Shown here piece by piece: positions 40,551 to 49,505 of a DNA stretch of 64,000 nucleotides; the first letter of the stretch is position 1; each line of letters starts with the position of its first letter. Under the pieces are notes generated by a model. The model saw only the letters and a program-made list of their open reading frames with translations. It did no database searches and was not told the origin of the DNA. Position numbers and translations under genes: made by a program. The DNA comes from RBC074 sp964470555 (GTDB lineage Bacteria; Acidobacteriota; Blastocatellia; RBC074): NCBI GenBank assembly GCA_964470555.1, contig CAYYDG010000024.1, positions 48,133 to 112,132 on the forward strand. The letters run 5' to 3'.

Positions 40551-41171
40551 ATGAAAAAAAATCGTTACGCTAATGTCGCCGTTGTGGTTCTGTGTCTTGT
40601 TATCAGTGTTTTGGCGTTGGCTAAATCCAACGTTGCGGCCTTTTTTCAAGACCCAGAAAGAATAATTGTTCAAGAAAGATCCTTTCATAAAAATACTCCT
40701 TTAGAAATATCGGACATTATGGTTAAAGGCAAATCTGTTCGTTCTGAGATGAAATTCACCGGCGATGACAAATGGTTAAGAGATATTACTTTTAAGATAA
40801 ATAATAAGTACTCTAAGCCTATCACATACGTACAAGTGAATATAGATTTTCCTGAAGTGCTACATAATGGGGTCATGATGCAGCATCAGCTATTTCTGGG
40901 AAAGCATCCAGTCTTTAATACACCAATAAATTCTAAGCCTATAAAGGTTATGCCTGGAGAATCTTTAAAAGCTTCGCTTGAAAATGAGTACGATGAAATT
41001 AAACGTGTAATAACATTTCTCGATTCAACCAAAGTTGATTCCGTTGGAAAAATAACTTTGCGACTTAGCGAGGTAGGTTTTGAAGATGGGACGATTTTTT
41101 CTGGAGGTAATTTCTTTAAACGAAACCCTGATCAAAATGCTTCACAAAAATGGCTTAAGGTAATTGAATGA
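40551..41171 (+). CDS. Secreted hypothetical protein
   Basis: This protein has 206 residues. A signal peptide (MKKNRYANVAVVVLCLVISVLALA) is followed by a beta-rich domain with ITYVQVNIDFPEV and ITLRLSEVGFEDGTIFSGG. I recognise no family. The region is clearly more AT-rich than its neighbours. ATAGGAG precedes ATG 40551. It pairs with the MopE-like gene at 41245. Confidence 0.7.
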   Translation: MKKNRYANVAVVVLCLVISVLALAKSNVAAFFQDPERIIVQERSFHKNTPLEISDIMVKGKSVRSEMKFTGDDKWLRDITFKINNKYSKPITYVQVNIDFPEVLHNGVMMQHQLFLGKHPVFNTPINSKPIKVMPGESLKASLENEYDEIKRVITFLDSTKVDSVGKITLRLSEVGFEDGTIFSGGNFFKRNPDQNASQKWLKVIE

Positions 41172-41244
41172 GATGTGTTTAAGCCAGTTAAGCTTTTCAT
41201 TTTCATACTTCAGCAAAACAAAATAAACAACAAGGAGGCTCAAA

Positions 41245-42414
41245 ATGAAGTCAGCAGCTTTGATGGTAGTAGTGTGTTTTTTCTCAGTGATGTTCAATTT
41301 AGTTTCGCACCAAGCAAAACCTTCTGTAGCTGCTGCATCGCTTGCAGTTACTCAAGGGCAATGTTTCGATTTTGACCCGAACGAAACCGTGAACTGTAAT
41401 GGCCCATGTGATCCAGTAAAAAATATTACGATGTCTGCCGGTTATTTTAGCGGCACAGGCATTTATGCTTTGGAGCAACGGGTCGCAACTTGCAAAGGCG
41501 ACTATCCTTCATGTCAGGACGGACCTTATTACTATTTTGAAAGAGTTCCTTGGACACCTTGCTGTGATTTAGATAATGATGGATATCATGGATCACAGTG
41601 CGGAGGAAATGACTGTAATGATAACAATAGCAGCATCCATCCTACTGCAACTGAAACTTGCAACTTTGTTGACGATGACTGTGATGGGCAGACAGACGAA
41701 GGGTTCGATCTCGATGGTGATGGATATAAAACTTGTGAAAACGACTGCGATGATTTTAACTCTTATATTAATCCTGGAGCAGACCCTTGCCAAATGTGCG
41801 GTACTGTTGAGGATGTTAATTGTAATGGCGAACCTGATTATTGGGAATGTGGGCAATGTCAATACAGCCCGATAGTAGTAGATGTGCAAGGCAATGGCTT
41901 TAACTTGACGAATCCTAGCTTTGGGATAAATTTTGATCTTAACAGCGATGGTGTCAAGGAAAGGCTATCTTGGACGGCAGCTAATTCAGATGATAATTGG
42001 CTTGTTTTAGACCGTAATAGCAACGGATTCATTGATAACGGCCAAGAGCTATTTGGCAATTTCACGCCCCAACCCGCACCTCCACCAGGAGTAACTAAAA
42101 ATGGCTTTCTAGCGCTAGCAGTATACGATAAACCGTCAAATGGAGGGAATAACGATGGTCAGATAGACTACAGAGATACCATCTTTACCGCTTTAAGGTT
42201 GTGGCAAGATGCCAATCATAATGGCATATCTGAACCAACGGAACTTCGCACTTTGCCAGCAGTGGGTCTTGCGGTGATAGACCTAGATTACAAGGAATCA
42301 AGGCGCACTGACCAGCATGGAAATCTGTTCAAGTACCGAGCCAAGGTCAAAGATGTCCGAGGAGCACAGATAGGGCGATGGGCTTGGGATGTCTTCCTCA
42401 TGAGAGGGCGGTAG
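41245..42414 (+). CDS. Secreted cysteine-rich protein with MopE-like metal-binding repeats
   Basis: This protein has 389 residues. A signal peptide ends near AAASL. Cys/Asp-rich repeats follow: CDLDNDGYHGSQCGGNDCNDNNSSIHPTA, CNFVDDDCDGQTDEGF and DLDGDGYKTCENDCDDFNSYINPGA, the MopE-type putative metal-binding motif. The second half has EF-hand-like loops (DLNSDGVKE, DRNSNGFIDNGQELFG, DANHNGISE), as in secreted calcium-binding proteins. It likely binds calcium or copper outside the cell. AAGGAGG supports ATG 41245. Like the gene before it, it is AT-rich. Confidence 0.78.
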   Translation: MKSAALMVVVCFFSVMFNLVSHQAKPSVAAASLAVTQGQCFDFDPNETVNCNGPCDPVKNITMSAGYFSGTGIYALEQRVATCKGDYPSCQDGPYYYFERVPWTPCCDLDNDGYHGSQCGGNDCNDNNSSIHPTATETCNFVDDDCDGQTDEGFDLDGDGYKTCENDCDDFNSYINPGADPCQMCGTVEDVNCNGEPDYWECGQCQYSPIVVDVQGNGFNLTNPSFGINFDLNSDGVKERLSWTAANSDDNWLVLDRNSNGFIDNGQELFGNFTPQPAPPPGVTKNGFLALAVYDKPSNGGNNDGQIDYRDTIFTALRLWQDANHNGISEPTELRTLPAVGLAVIDLDYKESRRTDQHGNLFKYRAKVKDVRGAQIGRWAWDVFLMRGR

Positions 42415-42438
42415 GCTGGCAAAAGCGTGCATATACTT

Positions 42439-42480
42439 AAGGGGCCATTTGCTAATTTACGGCATTGGCCTCTTATTTTT
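42439..42480 (+). terminator. Intrinsic terminator of MopE-like gene
   Basis: AAGGGGCCA (42439-42447) pairs with TGGCCTCTT (42466-42474) with one G-U pair, followed by ATTTTT. Confidence 0.8.
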
Positions 42481-42593
42481 AGCATGATCAATGGGATTTC
42501 GTTTCTTGTGTTGCCAATCCTTAGATCGCAAACACGTTCACTGTCCTCGCAACCTGGTTTGACAGTTTTCGGTGTGGCTTCTACCTTTGCTGC

Positions 42594-43805
42594 ATGGTCA
42601 CACTTTCCGAAATTCAGGCAGCGCGCCAACGTCTGGGGCGCGCGATTTATCAAACGCCTTGTCCGTTGTCGCATACGCTCAGCCGGTTGTGCGGCTGCAA
42701 CACCTACTTCAAGTTTGAAAACTTGCAGATGACCGGCAGCTTCAAAGAGCGCGGCGCGTTGAACAAGCTCTTGCAGCTTTCTAAAGCTGAACGTCAGGCC
42801 GGAGTCGTCGCCGCCAGCGCGGGCAATCACGCACAAGGCGTTGCCCATCACGCCACGCGGTTGGGCATTCGGTCGGTGATTGTCATGCCGAAAGCTACGC
42901 CGCTGATCAAAGTTGCCAACACGCGCGATCTGGGCGGCGAAGTCGTGCTGCACGGTGCGACTTACGACGAGGCACTGGCGCACGCGCGCGAACTTTCCGC
43001 TGAACACGGCTACACGTTCGTTCACGCTTTCGACGACGAAGCGATCATCGCCGGGCAGGGAACCATCGGCTTGGAATTGCTGGAAGAAAACGTGAAGTTC
43101 GATGCCGTCGTCGTTCCCATTGGCGGCGGAGGCATGATCAGCGGCACAGCCATCGCAATGAAGGAATCTCAACCGAACATTCGCATCATAGGCGTTGAGC
43201 CGGAGCATTTCGCTTCGATGAAAGCGGCGGTGGAAACCGGCGAGATCATGGAAATTCCTTCTCAACCGACCATCGCCGACGGCTTGGCGGTCAAACGCGC
43301 TGGCAAAATCACTTCGGAAATTGTTCGCCGCTACGTTGACGACATCGCAACCGTCGGCGAAGACGAAATCGCCAGCGCCATCCTGAAGCTATTGGAAATT
43401 GAAAAGACTGTTGTCGAAGGCGGAGGCGCTGCCGGATTGGCGGCGGTGCTGTTCAACAAACTGACGGGACTGGAAGGCAAAAAAGTCGCCATCGTCATCA
43501 GCGGAGGCAACATTGATCCGAACCTGTTGTCGAAGATCATCCAGCGCGGCTTGGCCAAAGACGGTCGTATGGTTCGCATTCGCGCGATGATGCGCGACCG
43601 ACCGGGCGAACTGGCTCACATCTGTCAGCACGTAGCCGAACTGGGCGCGAACATTCTGGAAGTCGAACACAACCGCGCGTTTTCCAATCTGGAAGTCGGC
43701 GGCGTGGAAATTGATCTGACGCTGGAAGCGCGCGGCCACGACCACGTCAATCAATTGTTGTCGGTATTGTGGGGAGACGGAATCAAGGCTCGGCGGTTGG
43801 ATTGA
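42594..43805 (+). CDS. ilvA: Threonine ammonia-lyase (dehydratase)
   Basis: This protein has 403 residues. The PLP lysine lies in GSFKERGALNKL, the phosphate-binding loop is GGGGMISG, and ASAGNHAQGVA and a C-terminal ACT domain (IRAMMRDRPGELAHI and so on) are visible. It deaminates threonine to 2-oxobutanoate, the first step of isoleucine synthesis; the short single-ACT form is also seen in catabolic TdcB-like enzymes, so the pathway assignment is tentative. The lysine and loops are intact. Confidence 0.92.
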   Translation: MVTLSEIQAARQRLGRAIYQTPCPLSHTLSRLCGCNTYFKFENLQMTGSFKERGALNKLLQLSKAERQAGVVAASAGNHAQGVAHHATRLGIRSVIVMPKATPLIKVANTRDLGGEVVLHGATYDEALAHARELSAEHGYTFVHAFDDEAIIAGQGTIGLELLEENVKFDAVVVPIGGGGMISGTAIAMKESQPNIRIIGVEPEHFASMKAAVETGEIMEIPSQPTIADGLAVKRAGKITSEIVRRYVDDIATVGEDEIASAILKLLEIEKTVVEGGGAAGLAAVLFNKLTGLEGKKVAIVISGGNIDPNLLSKIIQRGLAKDGRMVRIRAMMRDRPGELAHICQHVAELGANILEVEHNRAFSNLEVGGVEIDLTLEARGHDHVNQLLSVLWGDGIKARRLD

Positions 43806-43817
43806 AAAGGAATAGAG

Positions 43818-43887
43818 AATAGACAGGATTTACAGGATTCGTCAGGATGAAAACCAATCCTGAAAAATCATGTTCATCCTGTCTATT
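43818..43887. repeat. Palindromic repeat (ACAGGAT type)
   Basis: AATAGACAGGAT (43818-43829) and ATCCTGTCTATT (43876-43887) are perfect 12-bp inverted ends. It lies between convergent genes and is of the same family as 28250-28313. Confidence 0.8.
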
Positions 43888-43896
43888 TTATGTCTG

Positions 43897-44937
43897 TTAA
43901 AATTTCAGTTCAGACATCTTCACGGTTCTGCCTTCAGCCGCAGACATATCCGCAGCGAAAACCACTCGATGCGATTCAAACGCAGTGTCGAAATCCGTCA
44001 ACGGCATCTTCTGATTCTTGTTCACCGCATCAACGAATGCCTGGAACTGCGGTTGGTACGGATGGTCAGCCACGTCGCCCGAATCAATCAAGCCGGTTTC
44101 CAGCGTGCTCCACCTGGCTTTGTTCATGCCCGCCAGTTTTGCGCTGTAAATTTTGTTGTCCAGCAAACTGCCTTCGCTGCCGACCAGATGGATGTGGAAA
44201 TAATACGGCTGCAAACAATCCACAATCGAAGCGCATTTGCCGACTTTGCCGTCTTTGAATTTCAGGATGGTGACGGTCGAGCTGGGGTATTCGTACGGCG
44301 CAAAGACAGGGTTGCTGCTGCGCGTGGCGTAGCTGGTGACTTCTTCGACTTCGGAATCCATGTACCAGAGCAGCAAATCCATGGCGTGACATCCGGCGGT
44401 CAGCAAGCTGCTGCCGCCCATGTCTTTTTTGACGTTCCAGGGGAACTGGCCGTACCACGGGCCAATGCCGTGGTAATAATCCACTTCGGCGTAATGCAGT
44501 TTGCCAATCAATCCCTGGTCAATCGTCGAACGCAGCATTGTGCCTTGCATGCTGAATCGAACTTCAAAACAGACGCAAGCTTGGACGCCAGCTTCATGAA
44601 TTGCTTTGCGAATGGCGACTGCGTCCTGGTAACTGATGGCGATGGGTTTTTCGATAATCAGATGTTTGCCGGCCTTGGCGGCGGCAATCGCTTGTTCGGC
44701 GTGAAACGGATGCGGCGTGCAGATGTCAATCACGTGAATGTTCGGATCGGCCAGCATCGCCGCGTAATCCGTGTAGGCTTTGAGCGGAGTTCCGTATTGC
44801 GCGGAAATGGCGGCTTCGTCCAGTTCGCGGCGCGAACAGACGGCGGTGACTTTTGCGCCGGGAATATGTTTGAAGGCTTCGATGTGCGCTCCGGCCACCC
44901 AGCCCAGCCCGACAATACCAATGTTTAACTGACTCAT
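43897..44937 (-). CDS. Gfo/Idh/MocA family oxidoreductase
   Basis: This protein has 346 residues. The NAD(P)-binding Rossmann fold starts LNIGIVGLGWVAGAHIEAF, with EKPIAISYQDAV (the EKP motif) and a C-terminal beta-sheet dimer domain. Members oxidise or reduce sugars and related compounds. GGAGAG supports ATG 44937 (MSQLNIGIVG). Substrate unknown. Confidence 0.93.
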   Translation of the reverse strand: MSQLNIGIVGLGWVAGAHIEAFKHIPGAKVTAVCSRRELDEAAISAQYGTPLKAYTDYAAMLADPNIHVIDICTPHPFHAEQAIAAAKAGKHLIIEKPIAISYQDAVAIRKAIHEAGVQACVCFEVRFSMQGTMLRSTIDQGLIGKLHYAEVDYYHGIGPWYGQFPWNVKKDMGGSSLLTAGCHAMDLLLWYMDSEVEEVTSYATRSSNPVFAPYEYPSSTVTILKFKDGKVGKCASIVDCLQPYYFHIHLVGSEGSLLDNKIYSAKLAGMNKARWSTLETGLIDSGDVADHPYQPQFQAFVDAVNKNQKMPLTDFDTAFESHRVVFAADMSAAEGRTVKMSELKF

Positions 44938-45019
44938 TTTGATGAACTCTCCTGTTGTTGATGTTTGGAGCAGGAAGACGCTCCGAGAAAAATTTGAGCA
45001 ATGAACGATTTTGAAAACA

Positions 45020-45868
45020 CTATCGCAATGCTTCAATTTCTTGTTTGCTCAAGCCTGTGTTTTCAGCAACAAAGTGTGATGGCAAGCCCGCATTCAAAAG
45101 ATTGCGCGCTATTTCAAACGCTTTTTTCTTCTCGCCATCAGCTCTGGCTTCTTGAGCGGCTGTATCAAGGACGTTTTTCAGGTCGCGGTAAACCTTCACG
45201 CTATCTTCGTATAATTCCAACTCTGTGCGATTGAATTTGGCAATTTCTGCCGCCTCGAACAAACGAGCGAAGACGCGCTCCTGCAATTTGGCCGGGCGTT
45301 CCGTCAATCTGGGCAAGTGCTTCAGCACGTACAGCCATTTGTCGAACGGCGTTTCCAGTTCATCTTCTGTCTTGGTGAACTTCGGCATCTCCAGATAAAT
45401 CAGCATCAGCTTTTCGTAAAACACGCGATTGATTTGATCTTTCAACTGCACGCGGTGACAGACTTCGGTGTCGTCTTTGTCTTCGGCGAACACGAAATCC
45501 AGGATGCCGACCAGGTACACCGGCGCAAGCTGGTAATTCCAATCGCCGCGCGGCGCTTGTTCCTGAATCGGAAAGGTTGCGTAAAAGACGCTGCGGTCTT
45601 TGAAGTAATTCTGTTTGGCGCGTTGCATCTCGACGATGAAGCGTTCTCCGCTGGGACTGGTGCAAAACAGATCGAAAATCGCCCGGCGGTCAAATTCGCT
45701 GCGGCCAACCTGTTCGTTGCGAGCGTAGGTCAGTTCCTGAATCTGGTGATGTGGCGGCAGCAATTGATTCAGGAAATCAATCAACAAATCCTTGTTTGGC
45801 TCATTGCCGAACAATTTCTTGAAGCCGAAATCAGTGAATGGATTCAGATATTTTTCAGTGATTGCCAT
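45020..45868 (-). CDS. Rpn family PD-(D/E)xK nuclease
   Basis: This protein has 282 residues. The N-terminal LNPFTDFGFKKLFGNEPNKDLLIDFLN and the core RAIFDLFCTSPSGERFIVEMQRAKQNYF (D..E-x-Q motif of PD-(D/E)xK) are typical of Rpn/YhgA-like recombination-promoting nucleases, formerly called transposase_31. These are often phase-variable or defence-linked. The C-terminal part is a helical domain with AQEARADGEKKKAFEIARNLLNAGLP. The gene is single and has no nearby transposon ends. Confidence 0.88.
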   Translation of the reverse strand: MAITEKYLNPFTDFGFKKLFGNEPNKDLLIDFLNQLLPPHHQIQELTYARNEQVGRSEFDRRAIFDLFCTSPSGERFIVEMQRAKQNYFKDRSVFYATFPIQEQAPRGDWNYQLAPVYLVGILDFVFAEDKDDTEVCHRVQLKDQINRVFYEKLMLIYLEMPKFTKTEDELETPFDKWLYVLKHLPRLTERPAKLQERVFARLFEAAEIAKFNRTELELYEDSVKVYRDLKNVLDTAAQEARADGEKKKAFEIARNLLNAGLPSHFVAENTGLSKQEIEALR

Positions 45869-45880
45869 TGTTTATGCCCC

Positions 45881-46702
45881 TTATTCCAGGCGAGTTGCCG
45901 CAACGTTTATGAACGGATTCAGCGCGGTTTGCAAAACAGGTTCGTGCGGATACCCGTGCCCCAGATGCTGGCGAAAACCTTCGGCAAACTCAAATCCGCA
46001 TTCCGAGCCGAATTTCGCCGCCCATTCGGTCATCTGTTTCAGATATTGATCTACGCCGTGATGTGCGCGCAGCCAGTCGCGTTGCGATTGATGCCAGCTT
46101 AACAGTTCGCATTTTTGCGTGATGGTGTCAGTGATGTTGACGTAAAACTGCGGCCAACGCCGTTCACCCATTGCGTCAATTCCTTCCAGCGGATCGGCGT
46201 AATACAGCGTCGGAGTCGCCACCATCGGTTCCGACGGAGCGATTTGCCGGGTTTGGTACAACGGCATCGAAAGCGCAAATGTCGCTGCGCGTGCCAATCG
46301 CGAAGCCTCTTCGTGATCGAGCATGTAATCCACAGGCGAATGCGTAATGACCACGTCGGGGTTGAAATGTCGCATGCGTTCGACCACCCGGCGCAGGTTT
46401 TCGGCATTGAGGAACACTTCCACGTCCATCAACCCGGCGCATTCGTACCACGCACCCAGAAAGTGCGCGGCGGCTTTGGCTTCGGCGTATCGGATGCGCG
46501 AAATTTCTTCTTTGGTGTGAGTCGCCGAACCGCAATCTCCGCTGGTCATTGTCAGGATTCCAATTTCCCAACCCAGTGATTTCAGGTGCAAGAGCGTTCC
46601 ACCGACAAGAATTTCAGCATCGTCAGGATGTGCCATGGACGCCAACACCCTGGGAATTCGTTTCAAATCGGTTACCTCTGATTGTTGTTCTTTTGCGGGC
46701 AT
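45881..46702 (-). CDS. PIG-L family deacetylase
   Basis: This protein has 273 residues. The zinc-binding AHPDDAEILVGG and a later HSPVDYMLDHEEASRL histidine pair define the LmbE/PIG-L fold. Such enzymes deacetylate N-acetylglucosaminyl groups, for example in bacillithiol or mycothiol synthesis. It is 13 bases from the Rpn gene and is probably cotranscribed with it. Confidence 0.9.
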   Translation of the reverse strand: MPAKEQQSEVTDLKRIPRVLASMAHPDDAEILVGGTLLHLKSLGWEIGILTMTSGDCGSATHTKEEISRIRYAEAKAAAHFLGAWYECAGLMDVEVFLNAENLRRVVERMRHFNPDVVITHSPVDYMLDHEEASRLARAATFALSMPLYQTRQIAPSEPMVATPTLYYADPLEGIDAMGERRWPQFYVNITDTITQKCELLSWHQSQRDWLRAHHGVDQYLKQMTEWAAKFGSECGFEFAEGFRQHLGHGYPHEPVLQTALNPFINVAATRLE

Positions 46703-46835
46703 AAGACGGTTTCCCTGAAGCGCCAGAAGTCTGTTCGCTTAAGTAGGTTCCGTCAAGCCGCCAATGCAATTCAATCTGGTTTCGACACTCTGATGATTGC
46801 TCGCTTGGTTTTCCCCCAAAGCAGTTACACATAAA

Positions 46836-46868
46836 AAAAGGTGGCCGTCATTCAGCCACCTTTTCTTT
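46836..46868 (-). terminator. Bidirectional-type terminator
   Basis: AAAAGGTGGC (46836-46845) and GCCACCTTTT (46855-46864) form a 10-bp stem. Read leftward it is followed by TTTAT; read rightward by CTTTTG. It lies downstream of the small secreted gene. Confidence 0.8.
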
Positions 46869-46913
46869 TGAAACTTGTTTTGCGACTGACAGAATCAGCC
46901 ACGTGCAAACGAC

Positions 46914-47120
46914 TCAAGCGGACAACCGGTAACCCGGACGTTTGGGCAGCTTCGGAATTGCCTTGCTTGCAAATTTGGAACAGGTGTCTTTTGAATGAGC
47001 CAAGGTCGTGACAATCGGTTGGTTGATGGCAGATGTCATCGAAACGGTGAATAACAGCATCGTCAGAATGGTGAAAGTCAGAAATAAACGAAGAGGTTTA
47101 TTTTGGGATGTGCTTTTCAT
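46914..47120 (-). CDS. Small secreted hypothetical protein
   Basis: This protein has 68 residues. A signal peptide (MKSTSQNKPLRLFLTFTILTMLLFTVSMTSA) is followed by a short basic tail with CSKFASKAIPKLPKRPGYRL. I recognise no family. GAGGT lies before ATG 47120, and a strong terminator follows, so it is probably a real, separately transcribed gene. The processed peptide would be about 36 residues, positively charged. Confidence 0.55.
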   Translation of the reverse strand: MKSTSQNKPLRLFLTFTILTMLLFTVSMTSAINQPIVTTLAHSKDTCSKFASKAIPKLPKRPGYRLSA

Positions 47121-47567
47121 GTGACCTCAATTTCTCAATGAATACGGTTGATTTGCTCAGCGTGAAGTTTCAAATTTGGATTCCTGAATTCACGCCGAAG
47201 AAAAAGTAAGCCTCAACAGAAGCGCATTGCCGGAATTCGCTGAGGGCGGAGTTGTCGCAAAGTTTTTTCCGGCAATTGCAATCAATTGTCTAATTCGATT
47301 TCTGTGGGGGCGGTGGTACCGTGTGTGAGTCGTCAGCCTTGAGTTTTTATGTCTTAACAAAATTAATAGTAGTCCGAATTCCTACAAGATGGCAAGCGTA
47401 GAACTGATTAATCCTAAAAAAGTAGGAATTTTCTGGCGTTCAAGATTAAAAAACGGATTTTTCAGCTTATTGAAGCCATTCCAAAAGCTAAAAATGAAAA
47501 TTGGACGGCAAAAATTAGCCGTCCAATTGCAATTTCCGAGAAAGATTCGTGGGCAATAATTTTCGAG
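47121..47567. other. AT-rich intergenic region
   Basis: The region is AT-rich and has no credible gene. The only structure is the stem-loop at 47499-47528. Confidence 0.5.
47490..47528 (-). terminator. Probable terminator of DUF1501 gene
   Basis: AATTGGACGGC (47499-47509) and GCCGTCCAATT (47518-47528) form a perfect 11-bp stem. Read leftward it is followed by TTCATTTTT. Confidence 0.65.
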
Positions 47568-49037
47568 TCAGGCGATGATCTTCTTGGCGACTACTCCGGC
47601 AACGTCGGTCAAACGGAAATTTCGACCGCTGTAACTGTAAGTCAGCCGTTCGTGATCCAGCCCCAGCAGATGCAGCATCGTCGCGTGGAAATCATGTATG
47701 TGCATGCGGTCTTCGACGGCATGATACGCAATGTCGTCGGTCGCGCCGTAAATGAAACCGCCTTTGACGCCGCCGCCCGCCATCCAGATGGTGTAGCCGT
47801 AAGGATTGTGATCGCGCCCATCGCCGCTTTCAGAAACCGGAGTGCGGCCGAATTCGCCAGCCCATATCACCAGGGTATCTTTCAGCAAACCGCGCGATTT
47901 CAAATCCTTCAGCAAACCGGCAATCGGTTTGTCCACTTCGCGGGCGTTTTTGGTGTGCAGGTTGTAAAGCTCGCTGTGTTGATCCCATTTGTAACTGTGC
48001 GTGCATTGAATGTAGCGCACTCCGCGTTCGGCCAGTCGTCGAGCCAGCAAACATTGCCAGCCGAAATCCGCCGTCAGCGGATCGTCCAGGCCATACAGTT
48101 TTTTGGTCGCTTCGGATTCCTTGTCCACCTGAAAAGCTTCGGGCGCTTCGGTCTGCATGCGAAACGCGAGTTCAAAGGCTTGAATGCGCGCTTCCAATTG
48201 CGGATCGTTTTTGCGCAATTCCTTGTGGCGGCGATTGATGTTTTGCAGCATTTCCAGTTCGAAACGCTGTTCGTCCGGCGACAGATGTTTGCCGAGCAGG
48301 TAATCAATCGGCTGATCTTTGATGTCGTCCACTTTCAAACCGGAATTGCCTATGGCAGTGCCTTGATATGCGCCGGGCAGAAACGCAGATGACCAGTTTT
48401 TGGCTCCGCCGTGAGACAGCGTAGGTTTAATCATGATGTAACCAGGCAAGTTTTGATTTTCCGTGCCAAGTCCATAAACCGTCCACGAACCCATGCTGGG
48501 GCGAACGAAATTCGATACGCCGGTGAATGTTTGCAACATCGCTGCGCCGTGATCCACGCCTTCGCCGACCATCGAACGAATGATGCACATATCGTCCACG
48601 CATTCGCGCATGTGCGGGAACAAGTCGCTGACCGGTACGCCGCTTTTGCCGCCGGGTTTGAAATCCCAGAGCGGTTTCATCAGCGGCCCGACTGGCCCAT
48701 CGGCAAATGCCAGCGGACGTTTGATCGGCAGCGGTTTTCCGTGGTCGCGCACCAATCGCTCTTTCGGATCGAAGGTGTCAATCGAAGACGGCCCGCCGTG
48801 CATGAACAAAAAGATGACTCGTTTGGCTTTCGGCTCGAAGTGCGGCGCTTTCGGCGCAAGCGGGTTTTCCGCTTGCGGATTGGCCGCGGCGAACAGTTGG
48901 GCTTGTTCTGCCAACATTGCGGTCAGACCGATGGAGCCGAAACCAAGTCCGGCGGCGCGCAGCCACGCTCTGCGCGAAACCGGTTTTTCGACCTGGTTGT
49001 AAATCGGACGAAGCAGGTTATGAAGTTCGTTGGTCAT
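47568..49037 (-). CDS. DUF1501 family secreted protein
   Basis: This protein has 489 residues. A Tat-type signal (SRRAWLRAAGLGFG) is followed by the sulfatase-like DUF1501 domain (VIFLFMHGGPSSIDTFDPKE, VIWAGEFGRTP, HNPYGYTIWMAGGGVKGG). In planctomycetes and acidobacteria it is found next to a DUF1553 gene, as here (49506), and the pair probably acts on sulfated or complex polysaccharides outside the cytoplasm. The reaction is not known. Confidence 0.93.
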   Translation of the reverse strand: MTNELHNLLRPIYNQVEKPVSRRAWLRAAGLGFGSIGLTAMLAEQAQLFAAANPQAENPLAPKAPHFEPKAKRVIFLFMHGGPSSIDTFDPKERLVRDHGKPLPIKRPLAFADGPVGPLMKPLWDFKPGGKSGVPVSDLFPHMRECVDDMCIIRSMVGEGVDHGAAMLQTFTGVSNFVRPSMGSWTVYGLGTENQNLPGYIMIKPTLSHGGAKNWSSAFLPGAYQGTAIGNSGLKVDDIKDQPIDYLLGKHLSPDEQRFELEMLQNINRRHKELRKNDPQLEARIQAFELAFRMQTEAPEAFQVDKESEATKKLYGLDDPLTADFGWQCLLARRLAERGVRYIQCTHSYKWDQHSELYNLHTKNAREVDKPIAGLLKDLKSRGLLKDTLVIWAGEFGRTPVSESGDGRDHNPYGYTIWMAGGGVKGGFIYGATDDIAYHAVEDRMHIHDFHATMLHLLGLDHERLTYSYSGRNFRLTDVAGVVAKKIIA

Positions 49038-49044
49038 AAAATCC

Positions 49045-49500
49045 TCAGACGCCGAATTGGCGCAAATGATGGTCGCAGTGCAAATATCCCCAGCGCATCC
49101 ATTCGGCTTCGGTCATCTGGCCGAACAAAGGATGTGGCGATGAATTGTCCAGTGACTGGCAAAAACGTTCGATCAGCGCTTTCAATTGAACGCGGTCGCG
49201 CTCGAATTCCACAGGCGGAGTTCCGCCAATCAACTGATCGTTTTCCGGCATGGTTTTGACACCGTGCGGCCAGGGCACAGGGACTTCCAGCGCAAACCAT
49301 TTCATCACCGTTCTGCTGAAAAAATTGCTGTTGTCAGTCGAAGAGCGCTCGCCGAATCTGCACAGAAACGAATCGTTCAAATGGCAAATCGCCTGATGTG
49401 CGGTCATCTTGCCCCATTGACGCGGGCTGTCCGGTTTTAATTGCTCGATCCGCGAGAAAATCTCGGCTTTGTCTGCTGGGTTGCCAAGCGTCTTTTTCAT
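49045..49500 (-). CDS. DUF1569 (DinB-like) family protein
   Basis: This protein has 151 residues. A helical bundle with W-G-K-M-T-A-H-Q-A-I-C-H-L near residue 30 and a final YLHCDHHLRQFG has the histidines of a DinB-like metal site. It is translated from ATG 49500, five bases after the end of the DUF1553 gene, and lies between it and the DUF1501 gene, so the three form an operon. Function unknown. Confidence 0.82.
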   Translation of the reverse strand: MKKTLGNPADKAEIFSRIEQLKPDSPRQWGKMTAHQAICHLNDSFLCRFGERSSTDNSNFFSRTVMKWFALEVPVPWPHGVKTMPENDQLIGGTPPVEFERDRVQLKALIERFCQSLDNSSPHPLFGQMTEAEWMRWGYLHCDHHLRQFGV

Positions 49501-49505
49501 TGCCG

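Noticed and set aside
41593..41889. Minus-strand membrane-type protein in the MopE-like gene
   Set aside because: It is an antisense shadow of the Asp/Cys-rich repeats, with no ribosome site.
45020..45868. Insertion sequence
   Set aside because: Rpn-type nucleases were once called transposases, but there are no terminal inverted repeats or target duplications around the gene.
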